Assembly: GCA_049317265.1 (NCBI GenBank)
Contig: JBMOIP010000019.1
Coordinates: 14,638-78,637, forward strand
From: CAIVAT01 sp049317265
Lineage (GTDB): Bacteria; Bacteroidota; Bacteroidia; Bacteroidales; FEN-979
Direction of reading: 5' to 3'
Length of the DNA: 64,000 nt
Of this stretch, positions 51,779-60,270 are shown piece after piece. The notes under the pieces are model-generated. The model was not told the DNA's origin. It saw only the letters and a list, made by a program, of their open reading frames with translations, and did not search any database. Position 1 is the first letter of the stretch; every line of letters begins with the position of its first letter. The position numbers and the translations under genes were made by a program.

Positions 51779-53826
51779 AAACACACCCTCGCATCCACCG
51801 CCACCACCCGCTCCGGTGTCCCCAGCAATGGGTTAAAATCAAGTTCAACGATCTCTGGCGCAGCGTTCAATAGTGCAGAGAGCCGAAGGATCACATCAGC
51901 AAACAACTCTTCATTGACCCCCTTCTGTCCGCGAACACCCTGGATGATTTTGTAGCTTTTCAGGCTGCGGATCATGGATAAAACCTCTTGTTTGGAAAGA
52001 GGGGCCAGCCCTTTTGCAACATCCTTAAGGACTTCTATGAAAATTCCACCCAGCCCACACAGAACCACATGGCCAAACTTCGGTTCGAACTTTGCCCCCA
52101 CAAAAAGTTCAATACCAGAGAGCATCGGCTGAATGAGGATCGCAGTAGTTTCCTTTATCTCAATCATCCTGTTGAATTCACGGGCAACCGCCGCCACATC
52201 CTTCACATTCAGCACCACGCCTCCCACATCTGATTTATGGACAGGCCCCACCACCTTCATCACGACAGGGAAGCCAAGCTTCACTGCAGCACCGGTAGCC
52301 TCTTCAACAGCAGTAACCACTGCCTCACCTGCCCGGGGGATACCGGCAGCATCCATGAGCCCCTGGATGGCTCCAGGAGCAATATATCCATCGGGCGACC
52401 TGTCGATGATGGCACGGATCGCTTTTACATCCACCTCAGGTAAAACAGGGTGTGCAGGAGCCGGTTCCGGGGTATGAAATACCCGTGCAACCGCATTCCC
52501 AAATACCACTTCATCAGGAAAAAATGCATTCCCCTTCGACACAAACTCCCGAACCTCCTCTCCTGCCGTCAGTGTGGAGGGAAGGATCGGGTAAACCGGT
52601 TTCCCGGCCGACTTCATTTTTTTGTCAAGCAGGTCATAAACATCGAACACAGGGGTTAAACCGGGTGTTCCGAAAATAACCGCCATCCCGTCGATCTCCT
52701 TGAACTTCTGATCGGTATAGTCGATGATGGCTCCGAGCTGCTGTGCCGTGCCGGTAGCGAGGAAGTCGATGGGGTTGGCCACCGAGGAGCCGGGGTATAG
52801 CTGAGCTAAAAGTTCCTTTGATTCCGGGCTTTCAATATGCGGCACCTGCATTCCCGCATTCGACAAGGCATCCGTAAGCATAACAGCCGGTCCGCCTGCG
52901 TGGGTAATAATAGCCATCCGGTCACCTTGAAGTTCGGGGAATGTAAATACAGAAGCAACGCTGATCAGGTCCTGCCTGCCATGGCAACGAACGATTCCCG
53001 CTTTGCGGAATAATGCTTCCACTGCCATATCCGGGCTGGCAAGCGCTCCTGTATGCGAAGAAGCCGCGCGGCTGCCTGCCTCCGATGAACCTGCTTTGAT
53101 GGCTGCAATCCTGCATCCTTTCCTGATGAGGGATGATGCGTGTTTCAACAGCATCTGCGGCTTAGAAATAGTTTCGATATAGAGCAATTTGATCCTGGAA
53201 CTTGTTGCCGGGTCAAAACTTTCGTCAAGATGGGCTAGGATCTCCTCCACACCAAGCTGCGCGCTGTTTCCAACCGAGAATACCTGTGAAAAGGTCAACC
53301 CGTTGGGAATACCTGCTTCCATGATAAATACGGCGGTAGCGCCTGATCCTGAAATGAAATCGCAACCTTTGGGATCGAGGGTGGGGATTGGTTTTGTAAA
53401 CACCCCGTGATAGGAAGGAGTAAGCACCCCGATGCAGTTGGGGCCGATGAGCGATCCCCCCACCCCGTTGATGGTATGAACAACCTGCTGTTCAAGCAAT
53501 TTTCCGGCAGCACTCTCCTCGCTGAATCCGGCGGAAAGAATGATAAACCCGCGTGTATTCTTTTGGGATACAAGCAGTTCAACGGTCTCGGGGATAAACT
53601 TCGCCGCGATGGCCAGGATGGCAAGGTCGACCTCCGGCAACTGTGCCGGGTCCTGGAAACTTTTGATTCCCTGGACCTCTGTCTCTTTCAGGTTCGTCAC
53701 ATAGAGTTTGCCCTTGAAATTCCCCTCTATCAGGTTGCGGAGCACTGCCCCGCCGGGTTTCTGAACATCGTTGGAACCACCTACAACAACAATACTTTTG
53801 GGGTTCAGTAGCGCTTGGTTGATCAT
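51763..53826 (-). CDS. acetate--CoA ligase (ADP-forming), fused alpha and beta subunits
   Basis: A 687-residue single-chain acyl-CoA synthetase of the ADP-forming type. Order: CoA-binding domain (NPKSIVVVGGSNDVQKPGG), succinyl-CoA-ligase-like domains (CIGVLTPSYHGVFT, AAIKAGSSEAGSRAASSHTGALA with the catalytic histidine, ITHAGGPAVMLTDAL) and a C-terminal ATP-grasp beta part (AGIPRAGEAV, FPVVMKVVGPVHKSDVGGVVLNV, ELDFNPLL). It makes ATP from acyl-CoA or the reverse. The start at 53826 is preferred, because a -7 element covers the alternative start at 53844. The last codons overlap an octamer repeat. Confidence 0.9.
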   Translation of the reverse strand: MINQALLNPKSIVVVGGSNDVQKPGGAVLRNLIEGNFKGKLYVTNLKETEVQGIKSFQDPAQLPEVDLAILAIAAKFIPETVELLVSQKNTRGFIILSAGFSEESAAGKLLEQQVVHTINGVGGSLIGPNCIGVLTPSYHGVFTKPIPTLDPKGCDFISGSGATAVFIMEAGIPNGLTFSQVFSVGNSAQLGVEEILAHLDESFDPATSSRIKLLYIETISKPQMLLKHASSLIRKGCRIAAIKAGSSEAGSRAASSHTGALASPDMAVEALFRKAGIVRCHGRQDLISVASVFTFPELQGDRMAIITHAGGPAVMLTDALSNAGMQVPHIESPESKELLAQLYPGSSVANPIDFLATGTAQQLGAIIDYTDQKFKEIDGMAVIFGTPGLTPVFDVYDLLDKKMKSAGKPVYPILPSTLTAGEEVREFVSKGNAFFPDEVVFGNAVARVFHTPEPAPAHPVLPEVDVKAIRAIIDRSPDGYIAPGAIQGLMDAAGIPRAGEAVVTAVEEATGAAVKLGFPVVMKVVGPVHKSDVGGVVLNVKDVAAVAREFNRMIEIKETTAILIQPMLSGIELFVGAKFEPKFGHVVLCGLGGIFIEVLKDVAKGLAPLSKQEVLSMIRSLKSYKIIQGVRGQKGVNEELFADVILRLSALLNAAPEIVELDFNPLLGTPERVVAVDARVCLGRAD

Positions 53827-53841
53827 ACCTTGTTTTTTTGA

Positions 53842-53849
53842 CAAAAATA
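53842..53849 (-). promoter_or_regulatory. -7 element (TATTTTTG) for the acyl-CoA ligase gene
   Basis: Perfect TAnnTTTG on the minus strand, 15 bp before the start at 53826 and overlapping the alternative ATG at 53844. Confidence 0.5.
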
Positions 53850-53982
53850 TTAAAATTATCGCGGTAAATCCCCATTTGTCCCCGGTGGAAAAAATATTTG
53901 CACTTTCGCTCCGGATACCCTATATTTGCTGGTGGAATCACATTCCCCTTCCTGTAATTTCACCCGGTCTTCCTGTATCTTT

Positions 53983-54026
53983 CCTCTAACCCTCCTCTAA
54001 CCCACCCCTAACCATCCTCTAACTTA
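53983..54026. repeat. 11-bp-period repeat, C-rich block (CCTCTAACCCT)
   Basis: Four consecutive 11-mers: CCTCTAACCCT, CCTCTAACCCA, CCCCTAACCAT, CCTCTAACTTA. After an 8-bp spacer the T-rich 11-bp block begins. Confidence 0.85.
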
Positions 54027-54034
54027 CCTAGCTT

Positions 54035-54122
54035 CTTCGTTTAATCTTCGTTTAATCTTTGTTTAATCTTCGTTTAATCTTTGTTTAATCTTCGTTTAAT
54101 CTTCGTTTAATCTTCGTTTTAT
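54035..54122. repeat. 11-bp-period repeat, T-rich block (CTTCGTTTAAT x 8)
   Basis: Eight consecutive 11-mers with at most one substitution (CTTTGTTTAAT in copies 3 and 5; last copy CTTCGTTTTAT). The period is close to one DNA helical turn. It ends 33 bp beyond the stop of the minus-strand gene at 54156. Confidence 0.9.
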
Positions 54123-54155
54123 CCTATACTGAAAAAACTATACAGGTAAAATGCA

Positions 54156-54803
54156 TCACTTACGAATTCGCAGCTGACTTTTTTCACCCCGCCTGGATCC
54201 CTTCTTCAATTTTGATTCAAAATAGATGTCACGGTTGCTGTCAAATGGCCAGGTGAGCTCCACCCTGGTGATGTTCCCCGGGATATCCCGGGCCCCCAGG
54301 GTGATTACCGAACCGGGGAAGAGATCAATATCTGCATCCAGTTTACAGACCCATCCAATTTTGTAAGGGCCTGGTGTAGCCTCAATTTCCGACAGGATCA
54401 CCCCGGCTGCACTAGCGATTTTCATGTTCACACCTTTCACCTCATAATTATCATAAGCCTCGATCGTGACCATAGAACCCATTTTACCGCTAAAATCATG
54501 AAAATCGGCCCGGTGGATCCACGGCGGATAATAATAATCGCTGATGGCGATGTGCCAGGCGCCGATACCATTCAACCGACGGGCCTTCTCTGCATAATAG
54601 GCGTTGAGTTCCGGATCGGAGATGGCCATGCGTGCAAACTCCTTGGCCGCTTCCACACGATTAAGATGCTCTTTTTGCGCCGGCGACCAGGTCTTAGGTT
54701 TGGAACTGCGCACAGTATCGGTCGGAGGGAGTGTGGTTACAATCACCTTTCCCGGCTTGCGCGACTGGGAGACGGTGAAACGGTTGGATTTGAAGACAGA
54801 CAT
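54156..54803 (-). CDS. hypothetical protein
   Basis: A 215-residue soluble protein I do not recognise. The first 40 residues are basic and Ser/Thr/Pro-rich. Residues about 45-70 form a likely helix (AQKEHLNRVEAAKEFARMAI). The rest alternates beta strands with a WP-F-S-NRD segment near the C-terminus and a basic tail. No signal peptide or membrane segment is visible. Flanked by repeat tracts on both sides (11-bp units after its stop, 8-bp units at its start) and adjacent to the recombinase that heads the cassette array, but transcribed away from it. Confidence 0.6.
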   Translation of the reverse strand: MSVFKSNRFTVSQSRKPGKVIVTTLPPTDTVRSSKPKTWSPAQKEHLNRVEAAKEFARMAISDPELNAYYAEKARRLNGIGAWHIAISDYYYPPWIHRADFHDFSGKMGSMVTIEAYDNYEVKGVNMKIASAAGVILSEIEATPGPYKIGWVCKLDADIDLFPGSVITLGARDIPGNITRVELTWPFDSNRDIYFESKLKKGSRRGEKSQLRIRK

Positions 54804-54806
54804 TTG

Positions 54807-54842
54807 GATTTGATGATTTGATGATTTGATGATTTGATGATT
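54807..54842. repeat. 8-bp-period repeat (GATTTGAT x 4.5)
   Basis: Four and a half copies of GATTTGAT immediately upstream of the minus-strand gene start at 54803. Confidence 0.85.
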
Positions 54843-54950
54843 GGGGGACGTTGCCTGGTTGTTTGTGAATTGGAAGGTAAAATTGGGTAAATGGTTTGAA
54901 AAATAAAAATAAAAATAAAAAAAATGGTATCAGGATGTATTACCTTTTGA

Positions 54951-54959
54951 AAAAATTCC
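54951..54959 (+). promoter_or_regulatory. candidate promoter element (TACCTTTTG) for the recombinase
   Basis: Resembles TAnnTTTG with one extra T, 79 bp upstream of the recombinase ATG in AT-rich DNA. Confidence 0.3.
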
Positions 54960-55038
54960 GATTAAGCAAATAAAGAGGTAAAACCTGACATCAACAGGGA
55001 CGAAGCAAAACTTAGCATCCTGAAATCAATGTAAAACC

Positions 55039-56409
55039 ATGGAATCCAACAACTGCCCCCCTGTCTCGCCCGTTACAGGTACTATTACCGGCCGGAATAT
55101 CCTGCTGCGTCTGCCAAAACATGAAGCCGACATCGCTTATATCCGGTCGCTGGGTTACAGCCGCTGGGACTCGGCCGGATTTTGCTGGGTCGTGCACCAC
55201 AACAGTGACAACGTTAAAAAGATCAATGCTTATTTCGGTCAGCGGATCAGCTGGCAGGAGCCTGATGCTAAAGCTGGGAAAAGTCCAGCCGACGAACCAC
55301 CTCTTTCGCCTAAGACCCTGGAGGTACTGCGTATCAATAACAACCGGATCAAATTGAAATTCAGGTACGATGCAGCAATGGTTGCAAAGTTGAAGGAGCT
55401 GCCGCTACACACCTGGGATCCCGGGGAACAGTGCTGGTTGCTTCCTCATGACGAGAAGATTCTTTCCGATCTCAGTTCCTTCTGTAGTTCGACAGGGTGG
55501 ACCTATCTTTTCAAGGAGGATATCTTTCAACGTGTCAGGAATCAGAAGACCAACCCCTCCGTGATTAAAAACAACCGGAAATGTCCGGAAATTTATCTTG
55601 AACGGCTGACGGTTAACCGCTACAGTGCAAATACCATCCAGGTTTATCGTGATTGTTTTACTGAATTCCTCAATTATTTTCCCCGGAAGGAACCGGCAGA
55701 TATCACCTACGATGAAATCATAAGTTACCTGAGATATCTTGTCGAAGTCCGGTGCATTTCCACTTCTTACCAGAACCAGGCCATCAATGCCATCAAATTC
55801 TATTTTGAGCATGTGGCCGGAGGGAAGCGGGAGACCTATTACATCGAGCGACCGAGGCGGGAAAAATTCCTGCCGGAAGTACTGAGTGAGGAGGAAGTTG
55901 GCGCGATCATTGAAAGCATTACCAACCTGAAGCACAAATGCATGATCATGGCAGCTTATTCCGCCGGGCTGCGCGTTGGGGAACTCTTGAACCTGCGGGT
56001 CACCGACATCGATTCTAAAAGGATGATGATCAAAGTGGTTCAGGGGAAAGGATGCAAAGACAGGATGACCCTGTTGTCGACCAGGTTTCTGGGAATGCTT
56101 AGGGAATATTTTCGGCAATACCGACCGATTGACTACCTGTTTGAAGGAGCTACCAGGGGGAAATATTCGGAAACCAGTATTCAGAACATACTTAAACGTG
56201 CATGTTCGAAGGCAGGGATCAGGAAGCATGTCACCATGCATACACTCAGGCACTCCTTTGCGACCCACCTCCTGGAGCATGGCACAGATATTCGTTACAT
56301 ACAGTCCTTGCTGGGTCATACGAATCCAAAGACCACGCAGATCTACACCCATATCACCACCAGGGGGTTTGATCAGTTGAAGAGTCCGCTGGATAACCTG
56401 AACCTATAA
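55039..56409 (+). CDS. tyrosine recombinase with two HARP-like N-terminal repeats (integron-like array recombinase candidate)
   Basis: A 456-residue site-specific recombinase. Two about 50-residue repeats (residues 18-68 and 100-152) share a WD-x(3,4)-CW core (RWDSAGFCW; TWDPGEQCW), like HARP-type DNA-binding repeats. A SAM-like core-binding domain (about 180-265) and catalytic domain (280-456) follow, with all six catalytic residues in place: R312, K337, H401, R404, H427, Y436. The C-terminus (FDQLKSPLDNL) resembles the SPLD tail of integron integrases, but the extra segment IntI proteins carry between the catalytic lysine and HxxR is absent (short LFEGATRGKYSET instead). It lies directly upstream of, and in the same orientation as, the attC-like array, so it is the obvious candidate enzyme. 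A Xer-like or transposon recombinase is the alternative. Confidence 0.85.
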   Translation: MESNNCPPVSPVTGTITGRNILLRLPKHEADIAYIRSLGYSRWDSAGFCWVVHHNSDNVKKINAYFGQRISWQEPDAKAGKSPADEPPLSPKTLEVLRINNNRIKLKFRYDAAMVAKLKELPLHTWDPGEQCWLLPHDEKILSDLSSFCSSTGWTYLFKEDIFQRVRNQKTNPSVIKNNRKCPEIYLERLTVNRYSANTIQVYRDCFTEFLNYFPRKEPADITYDEIISYLRYLVEVRCISTSYQNQAINAIKFYFEHVAGGKRETYYIERPRREKFLPEVLSEEEVGAIIESITNLKHKCMIMAAYSAGLRVGELLNLRVTDIDSKRMMIKVVQGKGCKDRMTLLSTRFLGMLREYFRQYRPIDYLFEGATRGKYSETSIQNILKRACSKAGIRKHVTMHTLRHSFATHLLEHGTDIRYIQSLLGHTNPKTTQIYTHITTRGFDQLKSPLDNLNL

Positions 56410-56500
56410 ATATTTTCTGATTTGCGACCAGCAATCCGGATTAAGTTTTAACTTTGGTATAAGATATTGGCCCGAAAGGCCTGATAACAAAATAAGCACA

Positions 56501-56609
56501 AATGGCTGCTAAGTCCCATACATTGTCTATCACTCCATCTAATGGCGAATTATTTCCCTTTAGGCATCATAGACAACATATGGTGGTTAGCAACTCGTTA
56601 GCGGTCATT
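56501..56609 (+). repeat. attC-like site A
   Basis: Left arm AATGGCTGCTAAG (56501-56513) pairs with right core region CGTTAGCGGTCATT (56596-56609). Inner arms CCATACATTGTCTAT (56516-56530) and ATAGACAACATATGG (56569-56583) match 13 of 15. A second core-like GTTAGCAAC lies at 56586-56594, eleven bases before the outer GTTAGCGG (56597-56604). First site after the recombinase; it may serve as the attI-like or first attC site. Confidence 0.65.
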
Positions 56610-56665
56610 ACAGAGCGACACCCAAACCGACAAATAGATAACAAAACCTCAAGACTATTTGACAA

Positions 56666-57727
56666 ATGAAAAAATTAATATTACAAATGCTAATGCTTAC
56701 TTTTCTCACAATAACAATTTTGGGGGCAACCTGCAACGGACCAGTTAAAAAAGATTTGCCAAAAGAAAAGGATGATTCAAAACTAATAAAAACCATAGGA
56801 AATGGCATTGTTCAACGTTTTCTGCAGGACAAATCAGGTAACCTTTGGTTCGGAACCACAGATAATGGACTTTATAAGTATGACGGAAAATCGTTTAACC
56901 AATTTACAATAAACGATGGCCTAGATTGTAATAAAATTTATTGCATTTTGGAAGATAAAGATGGTAAAATATGGGTGGGTACTGAAGTGGGACTTTGTCT
57001 TTACGATGGGAAGACATTTTCCAAAATCCAGATTCCTTTACCAAAAAATCTGCCTCCTAATAAGAACCCCTACTATCAAACCCATTGGGTATACAATATG
57101 TTACAATCAAAAAGCGGAAAACTATGGTTTGTAACGATTGATGGTGTCTATATTTACGATGGCAAATCTTTTACACATTTTCCAATAAATGAAGCCGCAA
57201 ATGGCTTTTTGACCAGTAATGATAAGGTGGAACGCATTTTAGAAGATAATACAGGTAACATATGGTTAGGTGGACGAACCAATGAAGGTGTTTTTCATTA
57301 CGATGGAAAATCTGTAACCAACCTCAAACCAATGGATTTATTTCAAGATGGACCAAAACCAAAAGCTCATAATTGGGGGTGGCCTCAATTGCAAGACAAA
57401 AACGGAAATATTTGGTTCAGTAATTGGGGTGGAGCCTATCGGTATGATGGAAATACATTTACAAGTTTTACAACAAAAGATGGTTTGCCAAGCGAAGTCA
57501 CCCGAATTATAGAAGACAAAAAGGGAAATCTTTGGTTTGGTGCCAGTGATGGTCTTAGACGTTACGATGGCAAAACTTTCACCTATTTTAAAGATGGACT
57601 AGTCAATCCTTGGATTTGGGAAATTTTGGAAGATAAAAACGGAAATCTGTGGGTGGGGACTAGAGAATCTGGTCTATACTTTTTCGATGGAAAAACATTT
57701 ATTAAATACACAGAATATAAGAATTAG
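56666..57727 (+). CDS. seven-bladed propeller lipoprotein (cassette 1)
   Basis: A 353-residue lipoprotein: leader MKKLILQMLMLTFLTITILGATC with lipobox LGATC. It is followed by seven repeats of about 40-45 residues with the consensus LEDKxGNLWFGTxxGLYxYDGKTF (two-component-regulator propeller family, PF07494), enough for a complete seven-bladed beta-propeller. No histidine kinase, DNA-binding or enzymatic domain is attached, unlike the usual hybrid sensors in which these repeats occur. Carried by the first cassette between attC-like sites A and B. The next two cassettes encode similar proteins. Likely envelope-anchored binding protein; ligand unknown. Confidence 0.85.
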   Translation: MKKLILQMLMLTFLTITILGATCNGPVKKDLPKEKDDSKLIKTIGNGIVQRFLQDKSGNLWFGTTDNGLYKYDGKSFNQFTINDGLDCNKIYCILEDKDGKIWVGTEVGLCLYDGKTFSKIQIPLPKNLPPNKNPYYQTHWVYNMLQSKSGKLWFVTIDGVYIYDGKSFTHFPINEAANGFLTSNDKVERILEDNTGNIWLGGRTNEGVFHYDGKSVTNLKPMDLFQDGPKPKAHNWGWPQLQDKNGNIWFSNWGGAYRYDGNTFTSFTTKDGLPSEVTRIIEDKKGNLWFGASDGLRRYDGKTFTYFKDGLVNPWIWEILEDKNGNLWVGTRESGLYFFDGKTFIKYTEYKN

Positions 57728-57750
57728 CCTGGAACAGAATAACAAAAAAA

Positions 57751-57896
57751 GCAACGAACCGCTAAGAAGGGTTTTGCGAAATTGGGGCTGAAGTGCTTCA
57801 TTCAACATTTGTGCTACTAATGAACATTTGGGCTAAATTGAAACTTCGTGCTTCTAAATCCCCAACTTCGCAAAGCCCCTAACCGTTAGCGGCAAC
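57751..57896 (+). repeat. attC-like site B
   Basis: Left arm from 57751 (GAACCGCTAAGAAGGG, then TTTTGCGAAATTGGGG) pairs with right arm CCCCAACTTCGCAAAGCCCC and CTAACCGTTAGCGGC (to 57896). Core GTTAGCGG is at 57885-57892. Loop about 70 nt with a GTGCTTC motif on both sides. Confidence 0.75.
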
Positions 57897-57932
57897 TCTA
57901 TGACGACAGTGCAAATCTTGAACAAACAAACA

Positions 57933-59021
57933 ATGAAATTAAAAACATTCATATTTTTTAGCATTCTGACCATTTTGACATCTTGCAATGGACAGACAAA
58001 AAATAACGCTTCAAACGCAGACAATTCAAACAATCATATTGCATCAGGTGACACCGTAAATAAACTTGGCGACCATTTCTGGTATGTTTTTCAGGACAAA
58101 AAGAACAACTATTGGTTTGGGAGTAATGGTGAAGGTGTGTATCGTTATGACGGCAAAACCATTGTCAATTTCACCACAAAAGACGGTCTATGCAACGACA
58201 GTATAAGACAAATCCAAGAAGATAAATTTGGCAATATATTCTTCTCAACGCTTAGTGGAATCAACAAATTTGACGGAAAACAATTTACAACTTTACAACC
58301 TGTAAAAAGTAAAGACTGGAAATTAGAACCGAATGATTTGTGGTTTAGCATTTTGGGCAAAAGAGGCGAAAACGGTCCTTATCGCTTTGACGGTAAAACT
58401 CTATTTCAATTAGAATTCCCAAAACATTATCTACACGATGAAATTTATGCAAAAGGCATCAATCCATTTTTTAGTCCTTATGAAGTTTATTGTATTTATA
58501 AAGACCGAAAAGGTGTAATGTGGTTTGGCACTTCTGTTTTTGGTGCTTGCCGTTTTGACGGACAATCCATCAAGTGGATGTATGAAGATGATTTAACAAT
58601 AGCACCGTCTGGTGGCACATTTGGTATTCGTTCCATTTTTGAGGACAAAGAAGGTAGTTTTTGGTTCTGTAACACTTGGCATCGTTATATTTTCGACTTT
58701 GACAAGACAATAAAAAGCGACAGACTTCAGTATCAAAAAACAGAAGGAATTGGAAACGCAAAAATATTTGGCGGAGATGACTACATCTACTATTCATACA
58801 TCATAGAGGACAATAACGGAAATATTTGGCTGACCACTTGGGACAAAGGAGTTTATAAATATGACGGCAAAAGCATCACAAATTATTCAGTAAAAGACGG
58901 CACGAAAGACGTTAATTTAGTTTCAATGTATATGGACAATCAAGGCGACTTATGGCTTGGGACACCTGACAACGGAATATTTAAGTTCAACGGAAATACA
59001 TTTGAAAGATTTAAGAAATGA
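57933..59021 (+). CDS. seven-bladed propeller lipoprotein (cassette 2)
   Basis: A 362-residue lipoprotein. The start at 57933 gives MKLKTFIFFSILTILTSC (lipobox LTSC); an earlier frame to 57900 begins inside attC-like site B and is rejected. The mature protein has seven Reg_prop-type repeats (for example VFQDKKNNYWFGSNGEGVYR, IIEDNNGNIWLTTWDKGVYK, MYMDNQGDLWLGTPDNGIFK), more divergent in blades 3 and 5 than in cassette 1. Same architecture as cassettes 1 and 3. Bounded by sites B and C. Confidence 0.85.
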   Translation: MKLKTFIFFSILTILTSCNGQTKNNASNADNSNNHIASGDTVNKLGDHFWYVFQDKKNNYWFGSNGEGVYRYDGKTIVNFTTKDGLCNDSIRQIQEDKFGNIFFSTLSGINKFDGKQFTTLQPVKSKDWKLEPNDLWFSILGKRGENGPYRFDGKTLFQLEFPKHYLHDEIYAKGINPFFSPYEVYCIYKDRKGVMWFGTSVFGACRFDGQSIKWMYEDDLTIAPSGGTFGIRSIFEDKEGSFWFCNTWHRYIFDFDKTIKSDRLQYQKTEGIGNAKIFGGDDYIYYSYIIEDNNGNIWLTTWDKGVYKYDGKSITNYSVKDGTKDVNLVSMYMDNQGDLWLGTPDNGIFKFNGNTFERFKK

Positions 59022-59036
59022 TAATAGAAAGAAGAG

Positions 59037-59137
59037 CAGCCACCAATAAGGGTTTGGCAAAAGTGGCGGTTCAGTGCTCCGCAGACACATTTGTGGTGAA
59101 AATCGCCACCTTCGCTAAGCCCGAAACCGTTAGCAAC
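59037..59137 (+). repeat. attC-like site C
   Basis: Right arm AATCGCCACCTTCGCTAAGC with CCGAAACCGTTAGCAAC (core GTTAGCAAC 59129-59137) pairs with left arm AATAAGGGTTTGGCAAAAGT followed by GGCGGTT. The outer left box is degenerate (GCAGCCACCAA), the least perfect in the array. Confidence 0.65.
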
Positions 59138-59155
59138 TATTATAAAACCAATAAT

Positions 59156-60262
59156 ATGATAAGCATTGCAAGTATAAAAATATCCATAACAAGAAATTTA
59201 ATTTTAATTGTTTTGACTTTTCAAATCTTACCTTGCACAGGACAAGTGAAAGAAAAACCAGTTAATGATAAAATTGAAAATGGACTAAACAACCAATCAT
59301 CTAATTTAAAACAAACTACGACGTTTCCGCAAATACACACCAATTTAAATGGAATGGTAAGGGAATTTGTCAGGTCTATGTATCAAGATACAAAAGGAAA
59401 TTATTGGTTTGGGACAAATGGAAATGGGATTATACGCTACAACGGTAAAACACTTGAAAGAGTTACTATTGAACAAAGTCCAATGTGGCTGGCTATTAGA
59501 AAAATCATTGAAGATAAAGTTGGCAATATTTGGTTTGGAACGTCTTCTGGGCTTGTAAAATATGATGGAGAAAAATTTACTGCATATTCGACAGAAGTAG
59601 GTTTGCAAGATGAGGAGATTTGGGGATTAGCAATTGATTCTAAAGGACTGATCTGGGTTGGTTCAGTTGGAGGAGTTAGTCATTTTGATGGAAAAAAGTT
59701 TACTCCTTTTTTGTTGCCTAACACAGTGGTAGAAAATGCAGAACCTATGCTTTCAATAAAAAGTGCGGGAGGTTTTGTAGAGGATAATGATGGAAATATG
59801 TGGATAAGCAATGACGGAAATGGAATTTTCAAATACAAGAATGGGGCATTTACCCATTTAACAAAGAAAAATGGGCTTACCGATAATAATGCTGGTGTGG
59901 GCTTAAAGGACAGAAATGGAAATATTTGGATTGGCTCATTTTATGGAGGCGCAAGTAAATTTGATGGAACTACTTTTACAAATTTCACAAAGGATGGAAT
60001 TATAGAAGGGATAGAAACTGGCGGTTTTCATGAGGATAGCAAAGGAAATATATGGTTTACAGCCGAAGGCATCGGGGTTTATAAATATGATGGTACAAAA
60101 TTCACTTTATACACCACTAAAGACGGATTAACCACAAATGTTGTTCAAAGTATTTTTGAGGATAACAAAGGGCAATTGTGGTTTGGCACTTGGCAAGGCT
60201 TATGCATTTTTGATGGGGAGAAATTCGTGAATGCTCGGGATAAAGAACCTTGGACAAATTAA
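59156..60262 (+). CDS. seven-bladed propeller lipoprotein (cassette 3)
   Basis: A 368-residue lipoprotein. The start at 59156 (MISIASIKISITRNLILIVL, then TFQILPC lipobox) is chosen because the longer frame to 59018 would translate attC-like site C. It has seven propeller repeats (MYQDTKGNYWFGTNGNGIIR, IIEDKVGNIWFGTSSGLVKY, IFEDNKGQLWFGTWQGLCIF among them). Bounded by sites C and D. Third member of a run of related cassettes, each with its own recombination site, which is more than simple tandem gene duplication would produce. Confidence 0.85.
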   Translation: MISIASIKISITRNLILIVLTFQILPCTGQVKEKPVNDKIENGLNNQSSNLKQTTTFPQIHTNLNGMVREFVRSMYQDTKGNYWFGTNGNGIIRYNGKTLERVTIEQSPMWLAIRKIIEDKVGNIWFGTSSGLVKYDGEKFTAYSTEVGLQDEEIWGLAIDSKGLIWVGSVGGVSHFDGKKFTPFLLPNTVVENAEPMLSIKSAGGFVEDNDGNMWISNDGNGIFKYKNGAFTHLTKKNGLTDNNAGVGLKDRNGNIWIGSFYGGASKFDGTTFTNFTKDGIIEGIETGGFHEDSKGNIWFTAEGIGVYKYDGTKFTLYTTKDGLTTNVVQSIFEDNKGQLWFGTWQGLCIFDGEKFVNARDKEPWTN

Positions 60263-60270
60263 AAATAGCT

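Larger units (their letters stand above)
53850..54155. other. 306-bp intergenic region dominated by 11-bp-period repeats
   Basis: No gene is visible. The right half consists of two runs of 11-bp units (CCTCTAACCCT-type then CTTCGTTTAAT-type, annotated separately). The left part (53850-53980) is C-rich mixed sequence with no recognisable element beyond the promoter at its edge. Confidence 0.6.

Noticed and set aside
53983..54122. possible CRISPR array
   Set aside because: Units are 11 bp with no unique spacers and no cas genes nearby; it is a simple tandem repeat.
55405..56352. 315-codon minus-strand open frame inside the recombinase gene
   Set aside because: It is antisense to the catalytic domain of a well-supported recombinase and shows no signal peptide, motif or start context.
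55039..56409. calling the recombinase a canonical IntI
   Set aside because: The IntI-specific insertion before HxxR is absent and two extra N-terminal domains are present, so the name was not assigned.
57900..57932. upstream extension of the cassette 2 gene
   Set aside because: The frame begins inside attC-like site B; the lipoprotein leader starts cleanly at 57933. The same reasoning removes extensions at 59018 and 63506.
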